From the NCBI RefSeq assembly GCF_019059575.1, contig NW_024881786.1:1-64000 (forward strand): a DNA stretch of 64,000 bases, in the 5' to 3' direction. Shown piece after piece: positions 55,796 to 63,553 of the stretch (its first letter is position 1; the number at the start of each line of letters is the position of its first letter). Source of the DNA: Amphibalanus amphitrite (taxonomy: Eukaryota; Arthropoda; Thecostraca; Balanomorpha; Balanidae). The notes beneath the pieces were generated by a model that made no database searches, was not told the origin of the DNA, and was given only the letters and a program-made list of their open reading frames with translations. The translations under genes and the position numbers were made by a program.

Positions 55796-58700
55796 AGAGA
55801 GAGAGAGGGAGGGAGAGAGAGAGAGGGAGGGAGAGAGAGAGAGAGGGGAGAGAGGGAGAGAGAGATAGAGAGGGCGGGGTCCGGTCACAGAGCGACGAGA
55901 CCCAGAGATGGATGGAACATTCAGGCTGCGCAAAAAAAAAGTTTTGAGAAGTTTAGAGTTACTATGAGAAGTCAGGCCTTCTGGCATATAAAATCGTTCG
56001 GCACGACCAAGCAATACCTTCATCCCGAGCTTTTTTTTTTGGTAAATTCGGTAAAAGTTTGGTCTTTGTCTATGCCCGGGTACAAATAATAATTAAAGGT
56101 AGTGTGCCAGCTTTCCTGGACCGTATGGAGTTAATGGCCCAGATAAGGAGAACCGGATTTTTAGAACTTATCCATACCTTCAAAACTCATGGAAACGTCT
56201 TAAATTCTTCAAATTTTGAGTACCCCAGTGCGAAATTCGCCCCGACGGGTTGTCGGTCGTACCCCAACCACATTTCACACCACTATGAACAATAAATGCA
56301 CACACTGAAATCGCTATTACCGATATGCTCATCCAATCAAGTTTCGATAAACCCGTTCATCATCATCTCCTGCGGTTTCGAACACGCCTGTTAGGTGGTG
56401 CGGTAGACCGCGCCCAAAGCCAGGGCCCCGGTAACGTGAGGTAGCCGAGTCGGGGCAGCGTGCGCTGACCCAAGCCGGGGCCGCGCGTCCTCCCGGTGTC
56501 ATGTGATAGCCCGGGGCTGCCCGCGGGGATGCGGTAGACCGCGCCCAAAGCTGCGGCCCCGGCTTGGGTCAGCGCACGCTGCCCCGACTCGGCTACCTCA
56601 CGTTACCGGGGCCCTGGCTCTGGGCGTGGCTTCTGCTCATACTTTGTGGTGCGGTGGTGGTGCGTCGGGCCGCGCGCTCTGACTTCGGCCAAGAAAAATG
56701 CGTCAGCTGATCATTGTCATTTCTGCCACTTGCGTGTGGTGAAATGGGGTCATAACTTAAGAGACGGCTTTTTCATATCAATTATTTTACATAAAATCAT
56801 ATTTCAAACCATAAATAATGTTCGACAGCCAAATAAAAGAAACAATACCAATACAGGCTTACAGTTTAAGGCTCGACATTGTGTTGTCTACGATTAGACA
56901 GCTGATAACTCATTCCCGTACGTCGTAACTCTATAATGACCTTTGCTTATTGTCACATGTGCGCCGCATTCGCGATTGTTGCCGACGCCTGTTTGCAGGT
57001 CAGCCCACTACAGTTGTTATACATATAGAAAAACCGATAAACTTTTAGGCGAAAAAGGCACTATTCCAGGCCCATTTTTGATTTTCTTTGCGATATTAGG
57101 TAAAAACAGAAGCTTCTTATTCTAGGAAAAATAAAATGGGAAATCTTTCAAAGGTGGCACACTACCTTTAATATTTACTGTAGAAACGCGTACTGATGAA
57201 GTCAGAGAACGGGAAACTGCTGCACCTTTCCTGTGAATTCCTTGGGTTGTCCCTGTATGAGTACACCCTCATGCGTATGACCTGACCGTTGGCCCGATGA
57301 CCCGGTGGCAGGTCACGGACCTGGCGGCCCGCTACATGAACTACAAGCAGCGCGAGGGCTTCGTCATCTACTCGCCCGTGCTGACGTTCCATAACGGCAT
57401 CTTCGAGTGTCGCGCCAGCAGGGACGGCGCCAGGGACAAGATGCAGATCTTCGTCCACTTCAACCGTGAGTGCCCCGACAGAGACGCGCGGGGCGGGCGC
57501 CACTGTGTGGGCTGGTCGTATGTGCTGTGAGCCGTGTGTCAGGTGCCTGCTATCCTGAACCTCCCATTTCGGGTAGATTCAGGCGATCGTGTATCCTACT
57601 TATACACGCTATCACCCTGGGTGGGCTACAGTCCTTTTTACCGACATATAATTTTGAGCTGTACCAGACCAGTATGTCCCTGTGTGTACTAATGTGTGAC
57701 CCGGTGTGTATGTATTTGCACATAAGTAACCCGATGTGCGCGCCGCAGCCGCGTCGGACACGGTGCAGCAGCCGTGGATAAACGCTGAGGGCGCGCAGCA
57801 CGCCTACCTGGGCGGCAACTTCACCCTCGAGTGTCGCGTCCACCACATGGCCGGCATCTTCCACACGCTGACCTGGAGCGTGCCCGGCACCAGCACCGGG
57901 CTCAAGGTGAGGCGGGACTCCAGCACCGGACTCAAGGTGAGGCGGGACTCCAGCACCGGACTAAGGTGAGGCGGGAGTCCGGCCGGACCCGGCACCAGCA
58001 CCGGACTCAGGGTGAGGCGGGACTCCGGACCCGGCACCAGCACCGGACACAAGGTGAGGCGGGACTCCGGCACCGGACTCAAGGGGAGGCGGGAGTCTGG
58101 GCCAGGCACCGGCACCGGACACAAGGTGAGGCGGGACTCCGGCACCGGACTCGAGGTAATATGGGACATGTAAGTACGGCACCGTACTCAAGGTTGAAAG
58201 TACCAGGTTGAGGTAAAGTACTCAAGGTTGAAAGCTGAAATTAAGATGGAACTGTGACAGTTTCAGGGTAAGCTGGTGGAAGTCCGTGCCCAGCACTGGA
58301 CTCAAGCAAAGGGTGGGGCCGTGTCCTCCAGCAATACAAGGCGCTTGCCTTGATCCAACCCAAAGCTTCTGTCAAACTTGCTACTCATTGTTACCTGATA
58401 ATCTTGGCGCGCTGACAGATAACAGCCTGCCCTTATCTATTAACAACTCACAGTGTATGTGCATATAGACAGATACTTCAACCACTCGGTGTGTGTACCG
58501 CACCTATGTGATCTACCTGGCGCCGGCCTGAATCTGTGAGCCCTGTCACGCTCCTCCCCTCTATGACCCCCGCCTGTGACCCGTCTGTGACCCTCCCTGT
58601 GTCTGTGACCCCCTGTGACCCGTCTGTGACCCTCCTCTGTCTGTGACCCTCCCTCTGTCTGTGACCCTCCCTCTGTCTGTGACCCTCCCTCTGTCTGTGA

Positions 58701-61700
58701 CCCTCCCTCTGTGACCCCTGTGACCCGTCTGTGGCCCCCTGTGACCCGTCTGTGGCCCCCTGTGACCCGTCTGTGACCCTCCCTCTGTCTGTGACCCCCT
58801 GTGACCCGTCTGTGACCCTCCCTCTGTGACCCGCCTGTGACCCGTCTGTGACCCTCCCTCTGTCTGTGACCCTCCCTCTGTCTGTGACCCTCCCTCTGTG
58901 ACCCCCTGTGACCCGTCTGTGACCCTCCCTGCCCTCAGACGGGCCGTATCGTCCAGCTGGAGCAGCAGGTGGAGCAGAACTCTGTGGTGCCGGGCGGCCA
59001 GGACCCGACCGCGGCCTCGCACGACCTGCGCCGCCTGCTGGTCACCGACACACGGGTCGAGGACGAGGGCTACTACACGTGCCACGTGCGCGACCAGAAC
59101 GGACACGAGAACTCGCGCCAGGAGTTCGTGCCCATCCAGGGTGAGCACTGAGCGCCCGGCCGCGCCGCCGCGGGGAGGGCGCAGCGGGGTGTGGGCAGCC
59201 ACAGCGGTGTAACTATAGACTGGGGCTGCAGTCGTGCTTCCAATATATCGCCCGGCGTTGACATGCCTTGGTACCTCGCCGCTGCGTGCCCATGTGCCTC
59301 CGCTGCCGTCCTGCGCTGCTCACGCGTTGTGCCCCGGTCCTTTCAGATCGGACCGGCGCCAGCGTGCAGCTGCAGACGGACACCACCAAGTTCGTCACCA
59401 GGACCGGCGAGCTGTTGAAGATCGTGGTGTCGATCAGCGCTAGCCCACTGCCAGAGGTCATCTGGTACGACCCCGAGGGAGAGGAGATCGTCAACCAGGG
59501 TAAGGCTCGTCAATTTGCAAATCCCTGTGGAGGAAAACGTGACTTGAAAAGAGCCCCAGGTAGATTTTCGTTGGAAAGCAGTAACTTTTGACGAGGTAGT
59601 CGCAGTAGCTGTAAGTAAACTGTAACGAAGTAAGTTATCAGTTAGGTGATGGGTTAATACGATTATGAACGGGAAAGGCAACTGAGCTGCGAATGTTAGA
59701 TCTCGTGCACGGTGCATACTCGTCAATATGGACGATACATGTTGGATCGTTTCAGCCTTTTATGTGGCAGCATTGCTGTATGTGTCTGACCCTCTGTCTG
59801 TCAGTGTGTCAGTGTGTTTGTTTGTCAGTGGTCTGACCCTCTGTCTGTCAGTGTGTCAGTGTGTCTGTTTGTCAGTGGTCTGACCGTCTGTCTGTCGCTC
59901 TGTGGCAGCTCTGAAGTACTCTGTGTTGGTGCGGACCGATGACCCTCTGTCTGTCAGTGTGTCTGTTGGTCAGTGGTCTGACCCTCTGTCTGTCATTGTG
60001 TCAGTGTGTCTGTTTGTCAGTGGTCTGACCGTCTGACCGTCTCTCTGTGGCAGCTCTGAAGTCTCTGTTGTGGTGCGGCCCGATGACCCTCTGTCTGTCA
60101 GTGTGTCTGTTTGTCAGTGGTCTGACCCTCTGTCTGTCATTGTGTCAGTGTGTCTGTTTGTCAGTGGTCTGACCGTCTGACCGTCTCTCTGTGGCAGCTC
60201 TGAAGTCTCTGTTGTGGTGCGGCCCGATGACCCTCTGTCTGTCAGTGTGTCTGTTTGTCAGTGGTCTGACCCTCTGTCTGTCAGTGTGTCAGTGTGTCTG
60301 TTGGTCAGTGGCCTGACCGTCTGTCTGTCGCTCTGTGGCAGCTCTGAAGTACTCTGTGGTGGTGCGGCCCGATGACACGATCCTGCAGATCTTCGACCTC
60401 TCCCTGGAGGACATGGGAGAGTACCGAGTGGTGGCCACCAGTCCCGACGGAAACGCCACCGACTCGCTGGTGTTCGACGTCACCGTGCAAGGTCAGTGAC
60501 CGGTCACCGGCCGGGCGGCGCTGGAGGTCGACTAGCAGCGGGCTCAAGGAATCCCTCCGGTCTCTGAGATGTTTGTTGTGTGACTTATTGAGTTCATTGT
60601 GGTGTATAAGCATCAATCGTGTTATTTGTGACAGAGGTCATGAAGTCCCCATCTCTTGCTCTGACGTGCGGGTCCTCATATCCTATCCTGACCTGCTTCC
60701 ACGTGGCCCTGACCTTACTCTGATCTGCGTTGGCCCACTGCGACGCGCCCTGCCACTACCCTCAACTGACTGGCCTGCCGTGCTCCCACCCTGACCTTGC
60801 TGTGCCCTGTCCCAAGTGGCGCTGCCGCTGTCACTGTCGGCCTTATCCTGCCCTGCCCTGACGCACACTAACCTGTTGTTCTCTGCCCCCAGCGGCGCCG
60901 TCGGTCAGTGTCGGCTCGAACCAGCTGTTCTTCCCGGTCGGCGAGGAGGTGTCGTTACTGTGCTCGGCCACCGGCTGGCCGGCGCCCGTCGTCGGCTGGG
61001 AATTTGCCGCCTGCGCCACCCGGCACCAGTGCCAGGTCGTCCAGGACTTTGACGACGTCAGGGTACGTCCGTGAACATACATGAGGAGTGGTGGCGAGAG
61101 AGCCAAAGACGCTACACAGGGGCGCTGCCGTGGGGGGGGGGGGGTGCTGTTCGGTGACTCCCTATAGCTTTGGCCGCTGTCCGGGGCTGACGACTAGTGT
61201 TGCCGACTGTTGTGTCACTGTAACTGCTGTGTCGTTGTGACCACGTCCCGCTGTGCTCCTACAGTACATCCAGACCAACGAGGAGCGGGAGAACCACAGC
61301 ACCTCGCCGCAGCACAAGTGGCGCATCAAGAGCACGCTCTCACTCAAAGCCAAACAGTCGGGCATCTACCGGTGCCACGCCACCAACAAGTTCCCCACGT
61401 CGGCTGATGCGGACGCGCCATTCTTTGTCTCAGGTAAGCCACCGGACCAAAGCGAGGGCAGCCCGAACCCGAGTGAGGACCACTCGAATCAAAGTAAGGA
61501 CCCAGAGAACCGATCGCCTGAGCACAGCTGCACATCGCCCTGTGCCGGTGGCCCTGCACGGTCGGTCGCGGCCGTCCGACCCTGACCGCTCTGCTGTCCC
61601 CCGCGGCCCGCACCCTGACCTCCCGCTCGGCTGTGTGCGGCAGACGTGGCGGGCGGGTTCGGCGTCCTGCCGAGCGCCTCTCAGCGTCAGGTGGTGGTCG

Positions 61701-63553
61701 GCGACAACGTCAACATCACCTGCGCCGGCAGCCGGTTCGCCTTCGACGGCCTGGAGACCATCAGCTGGCTGCGCGAGATGGAGGGCGGCCTGCTGCTGCC
61801 CGTCACAGACGCAAAAGGTCGGTGGACGGTAGGAAGGACAGACAGACAGGGGACGGACTGTGGAGTGACAGCCACGGTCAGTAGACGGACAGAGACCGAT
61901 GGTCAGTGGACAGGGAACGGACAGAGAACGGACTGGAGGCGGACTGGGACGGACAGAGACCGATGGTCAGTGGACCGACAGGGACGGGCTGGGGCAGTGA
62001 CAGGGGTGACATTTACCAACAGTCGTCTTATTTCACACGACCCTGGTGTAACCGCTGATGAACCGCTATCAGCTGTGTAACTGGTGCGCTGCGCCCGTTT
62101 CTGTTCTTGTGAGTAGGTATCCGTGTAGCGGTCGACCAGACGATGTATTCCTACCAGAAGACCCTGGTGCTCACCGACATCCAGGCAGACAAGTCGGGCC
62201 GCTACGTCTGCTCCGGCACCAACGTCTCGGGCGGCAAGAACACCACCGACAGACTGGTGACCGTCAAAGGTGGGTGTATTGATCGGCTGGTGACCGTCAA
62301 AGGTGGGTCCACCGGTTGGTGACTGTCAAAGGTGGTCTTTCTATGTCAATGGCGAGTCCACGCTCCACCGTCCGGCCTTACCGACCGTCATATTGTCATG
62401 TGAAGCATTTCTGTCCCTGATGTGGTCCCGCTGCTGTCGTCTACTGACCTGTCCTTTGGACTATCTTCTGCAGCGAGCGCCAGTCCGCGGTTCCTGTCCG
62501 ACTCGAACATGGACAAGTCAGCGACTCTGACGTTCGAGGAGGGGACGCGGGGAGAGCTGAACTGCACCGTCTCCGGTCTGCCGCCGCCCACAGTCGTCTG
62601 GAGCAAGGTGAGACCGCGGGACCAGCGGGACCAACGGGACCGCAGACTGCGGACCAGCGGGACCACATACCGCGGACCAGCAACCCCAGAAAGAGCGGAA
62701 CCAGCGAGTTGTGGGATCAGGGGAAGACACGATATAAGAACTGAGGACTGTTGAGCCGAGTTAACGTGACCGGGTCTCTTCGCGCTCTCCTCATATCCGA
62801 GCGATCTGCCTATCCTTTCTAAGCAGCAGCTGAGCGGTCAATCTCTCCCAGAATGTTGTTACATGACGTGATCGCCCCGCAGGACGGCGAGCGTCTGCCG
62901 GTGGCTGAGGCCGGCCGGGTGCGCGTCAGCGAGGACGGCCAGCGGCTGCTGATCACGGCCGCCATCTCGGACGACGCCGGCACCTACCAGTGCCGGGCAC
63001 AGAACCGGGTGGGCGCCGTGACCGGGTCAGCCACCGTCGACGTGCCCGGCGGCGGCGCCAACGTCGGACTGATCGCCGGCATCACCGGCTTCATGCTGCT
63101 GCTGCTCATCGCGCTGGCCGCCTGCCTCGTCTGGAAGACCAAACAGCAGAAGGTCAGCGGCCGATCTCTGCTCGGGGCATCGCTGGTGTGTGTGTTTCGG
63201 GTGAAGGACGGCTGGTTTCTGAGCTCGCTATGTGCAGAGTATGTATGACTATGTGTATTATCAGAAGCTTCCGTGGCGGTTACACAGACTAATCATATAC
63301 ACAGGTTATCATAAACCGCAGTTAGTATAAACCTCTAGCGTTGACCTTGTATAGGTACCGGTGCGCTGACCCTGAGGCTGACCGTGTTTCCGCGGGCGAC
63401 AGAACCTGCAGCAGCGGCTGACCAAGACGGAGCTGGAGGCCTTCACCAACGGGCGGATGGCTCAGTTCAACCCGAACATGCCGATCGACGAGCAGGCCGA
63501 GCTGCTGCCCTACGACGCCGAGTGGGAGTTCCCCAAGGAGAAACTCATCCTAG
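46810..63553 (+). CDS. Pvr: PDGF/VEGF-type receptor tyrosine kinase, ectodomain to juxtamembrane (partial)
   Basis: Seventeen exons (1b, 2-17) join in frame to 852 residues plus one base. The layout is: signal peptide 1-21; Ig1 (C52/C107, W60); Ig2 (C157/C206); Ig3 (C253/C325); Ig4 about 345-445 without cysteines; Ig5 (C469/C539 plus extra C486, C492); Ig6 (C585/C648); Ig7 (C698/C749); transmembrane about 773-796; juxtamembrane to 852. Seven Ig domains and the [15 protein letters not shown] motif just before the kinase are hallmarks of VEGFR/Pvr receptors, and a disulfide-free fourth Ig domain is known in this family. Such receptors bind PVF/VEGF-like ligands at the cell surface. The kinase exons lie beyond the window. 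Seven introns at domain borders are phase 1. The alternative is another class III/V receptor, but the Ig number favours Pvr. Confidence 0.88.
47085..47262. repeat. Intron 1 minisatellite resembling the exon 2 acceptor
   Basis: About six units of CCCGTTACAGGCAGCTGGTGA plus TTGGTTCTACGT. Each carries a pyrimidine-ACAG followed by GCAGCTGGTG, similar to the true acceptor GTTGCAG and the exon start, which contains GCAGCTGGTGCG. It stops just before the real acceptor. Confidence 0.8.
47271..47410 (+). CDS. Pvr: Receptor exon 2: start of Ig1
   Basis: Acceptor GCTGTTGCAG, enters in phase 1. Encodes the mature N-terminus and the first half of Ig1 ([13 protein letters not shown], giving C52 and W60, with an N-glycosylation site at N61). 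Donor GTAGGT, phase 0. Confidence 0.88.
47411..47715. repeat. Intron 2 minisatellite grown from the exon 2 donor
   Basis: About a dozen units of CAGGGTAGGTCCGCCGCCCGA and variants begin at the exon 2 donor CCAGG/GTAGGT itself. Several units retain AGGGTAGGT and are therefore donor-like. Confidence 0.8.
47716..48474. other. Pvr: Intron 2, unique sequence
   Basis: No exon or repeat was recognised. Confidence 0.4.
48475..49413. mobile_element. MITE-like element with GGGGAGARCGGGGTCAA ends
   Basis: Inverted ends GGGGAGAGCGGGGTCAA (left) and GGGGAGAACGGGGTCAA (right, complement), each next to TA, suggesting a TA-targeting (Tc1/mariner-type) element. The interior repeats the phrase GGGGTCAAATGTAACA and related GGGACAATTGTAACA several times. 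No frame. Confidence 0.65.
49414..51370. other. Pvr: Intron 2, mostly unique sequence
   Basis: Contains a CT microsatellite (49,508-49,541) and a GC-rich patch around 49,540-49,930. No exon with domain or splice support was seen. Confidence 0.4.
51364..51915 (+). other. Long open frame in intron 2, doubtful exon
   Basis: A 183-codon open frame begins at a GTG after GGCTGACTG. It includes a Cys-rich start (C-x4-C-x2-C) followed by VTWEW, vaguely like the Cys/Trp spacing of an Ig domain, then Pro/Ser-rich sequence. A donor-like CGG/GTATAC occurs at about 51,461. No matching acceptor in the required phase 0 was convincing. Most likely it is a GC-rich chance frame. Confidence 0.15.
51916..52671. 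other. Pvr: Intron 2, nothing recognised
   Basis: Mixed sequence with a short inverted phrase around CTACAAATACAAATACAGGGC (52,323-52,360). No exon. Confidence 0.4.
52672..52937. mobile_element. MITE, diverged TAGCCGTTTTCACG family (copy 4)
   Basis: Ends TAACCATTTTCACGATG and CCCTTGAAAACGGCTTTA. The interior has CACATTTGGTGCGATTTGG and GAAACAAATTCATGATATGA, closely matching the copy at 23,067. Confidence 0.6.
52937..53047 (-). CDS. Short unknown frame, possible gene fragment
   Basis: 36 codons from ATG at 53,047 to a stop at 52,937; the frame is open about 30 nt further upstream. Composition ([14 protein letters not shown]... ending IHHAA) looks protein-like rather than repeat-derived. It borders the MITE. 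It could be the C-terminal remnant of a transposase or retrocopy. No family recognised. Confidence 0.2.
   Translation of the reverse strand: MNYDDLKRAIALNGPDQPATVSALDIEVTVSIHHAA
53404..53565. mobile_element. Short hAT-like MITE with poly-G tracts (copy 2)
   Basis: About 160 bp between CAGTAGCGGCGGAAC and GTTCCGCCGCCTATG. The interior is nearly the same as the copy at 22,211 (GACTTTTGGTCCCATTCTTT shared). The flanks GCAGCCAC and GAGCCAC suggest an eroded 8-bp duplication. Confidence 0.6.
53566..54730. other. Pvr: Intron 2, distal end
   Basis: Unique sequence with poly-C patches (53,655 and 53,707) and a short GGCTCCC tandem repeat just before exon 3 (54,628-54,668). No exon. Confidence 0.4.
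54731..54808 (+). CDS. Pvr: Receptor exon 3: middle of Ig1
   Basis: Acceptor CTCTCTGCAG, donor GTGAGC, phase 0 at both ends, 26 codons ([17 protein letters not shown]). Supplies the central strands of Ig1. Confidence 0.85.
55142..55250 (+). CDS. Pvr: Receptor exon 4: end of Ig1
   Basis: Acceptor GCCGGCAG, donor GTGAGC, phase 1 exit. Contains the second Ig1 cysteine in GYQSCHF (C107) and a glycosylation site NVT (N120). Confidence 0.88.
55580..55710 (+). CDS. Pvr: Receptor exon 5: first half of Ig2
   Basis: Acceptor GCGTCCGCAG, phase 1 entry. Contains [19 protein letters not shown] (C157). Donor GTCAGA, phase 0. The donor is directly followed by a GA microsatellite. Confidence 0.88.
55711..55880. 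repeat. GA microsatellite abutting the exon 5 donor
   Basis: (GA)n of about 80 nt with GAGGGAGG interruptions continues directly from AGAGAG/GTCAGAGAGAG at the exon-intron border. The array appears to have grown from the splice site. Confidence 0.9.
56419..56618. repeat. Perfect 66-bp inverted repeat in intron 5
   Basis: Arms 56,419-56,484 and 56,553-56,618 are exact complements over 66 bp with a 68-nt spacer. A 22-nt phrase GCGGTAGACCGCGCCCAAAGC precedes both arms as a direct repeat. Very GC-rich. It could form a cruciform in DNA or a very stable hairpin in the pre-mRNA. Confidence 0.9.
57312..57465 (+). CDS. Pvr: Receptor exon 6: second half of Ig2
   Basis: Acceptor CCGGTGGCAG, phase 0 entry. 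Contains [17 protein letters not shown] (C206). Donor GTGAGT, phase 1. Confidence 0.9.
57749..57906 (+). CDS. Pvr: Receptor exon 7: first half of Ig3
   Basis: Acceptor GCGCCGCAG, phase 1 entry. Contains [10 protein letters not shown] (C253) and HTLTWSV (the Ig tryptophan). Donor GTGAGG, phase 0. The last about 20 nt plus donor are tandemly repeated into the intron. Confidence 0.88.
57890..58160. repeat. Intron 7 array copying the exon 7 end and its donor
   Basis: About eight units of CACCGGACTCAAG/GTGAGGCGGGACTC with the first period exactly 30 bp, beginning in the exon itself (CACCGGGCTCAAG). At least four units keep a complete AAG/GTGAGG donor. Use of the first decoy (exon end 57,936) would add ten in-frame residues. 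Confidence 0.9.
58560..58936. repeat. CTGTGACCCTCCCTCTGT minisatellite before exon 8
   Basis: About 20 units of 14-18 bp form an extended pyrimidine-rich tract that runs into the true acceptor CTGCCCTCAG. It is apparently an expansion of the polypyrimidine tract. Confidence 0.9.
58939..59140 (+). CDS. Pvr: Receptor exon 8: second half of Ig3
   Basis: Acceptor CTGCCCTCAG, phase 0 entry. Contains the Ig signature [11 protein letters not shown] (C325). Donor GTGAGC, phase 1. Confidence 0.9.
59347..59499 (+). CDS. Pvr: Receptor exon 9: first half of Ig4
   Basis: Acceptor GGTCCTTTCAG, phase 1 entry. Contains [20 protein letters not shown]. The position where Cys is expected is Val, while the Trp is kept. 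Donor GTAAGG, phase 1. Confidence 0.88.
59780..60380. repeat. 144-bp tandem array copying the exon 10 acceptor
   Basis: Four units with acceptor-like TGTGGCAG/CTCTGAAG junctions after 59,908, 60,053, 60,197 and 60,341 (the real one), spaced 145, 144 and 144 bp. Each unit contains about 40 bp of exon 10 start (through CGATGACC) and about 100 bp of CTGTCTGTCAGTGTGTC-type intron. The upstream three are decoy acceptors. Confidence 0.9.
60342..60491 (+). CDS. Pvr: Receptor exon 10: second half of Ig4
   Basis: Acceptor CTGTGGCAG, phase 1 entry. Contains [21 protein letters not shown], with Val at the second expected cysteine, so Ig4 lacks its disulfide. Donor GTCAGT, phase 1. Confidence 0.9.
60893..61062 (+). 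CDS. Pvr: Receptor exon 11: first half of Ig5
   Basis: Acceptor CTCTGCCCCCAG, phase 1 entry. Contains [21 protein letters not shown] (C469), then [10 protein letters not shown], which adds two further cysteines (C486, C492). Donor GTACGT, phase 0. Confidence 0.88.
61265..61433 (+). CDS. Pvr: Receptor exon 12: second half of Ig5
   Basis: Acceptor GCTCCTACAG, phase 0 entry. Contains [20 protein letters not shown] (C539). Donor GTAAGC, phase 1. Confidence 0.9.
61644..61817 (+). CDS. Pvr: Receptor exon 13: first half of Ig6
   Basis: Acceptor GTGCGGCAG, phase 1 entry. Contains [17 protein letters not shown] (C585) and ISWLRE. Donor GTCGGT, phase 1. Confidence 0.88.
62117..62269 (+). CDS. Pvr: Receptor exon 14: second half of Ig6
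   Basis: Acceptor TTGTGAGTAG, phase 1 entry. Contains [18 protein letters not shown] (C648). Donor GTGGGT, phase 1. Confidence 0.87.
62240..62345. repeat. Duplicated exon 14 end with donor sites
   Basis: The exon end CTGGTGACCGTCAAAG/GTGGGT recurs twice in the intron, giving decoy exon ends at 62,302 (33 nt downstream, in frame) and 62,331 (29 nt further, out of frame). The second copy is nearly perfect. Confidence 0.9.
62474..62607 (+). CDS. Pvr: Receptor exon 15: first half of Ig7
   Basis: Acceptor TCTTCTGCAG, phase 1 entry. Contains [22 protein letters not shown] (C698, W). Donor GTGAGA, phase 0, followed by a GGGACCAGC tandem repeat. Confidence 0.9.
62883..63152 (+). CDS. Pvr: Receptor exon 16: end of Ig7 and transmembrane helix
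   Basis: Acceptor GCCCCGCAG, phase 0 entry, 90 codons. Contains [16 protein letters not shown] (C749), a Gly-rich linker, then the membrane span [20 protein letters not shown] plus CLVW and the stop-transfer KTKQQK. Donor GTCAGC, phase 0. Confidence 0.92.
63403..63553 (+). CDS. Pvr: Receptor exon 17: juxtamembrane segment
   Basis: Acceptor GGGCGACAG, phase 0 entry. Encodes [17 protein letters not shown]... ending [17 protein letters not shown] and the first base of Gly. Tyr842 of LLPYD is the conserved juxtamembrane tyrosine position. Donor GTGAGT, phase 1. The glycine-rich loop must start in the next exon, outside the window. Confidence 0.92.

Noticed and set aside
58561-59202. 213-codon minus-strand frame opposite exon 8
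   Set aside because: Mostly the translation of the CTGTGACCC minisatellite plus the antisense of a real exon.
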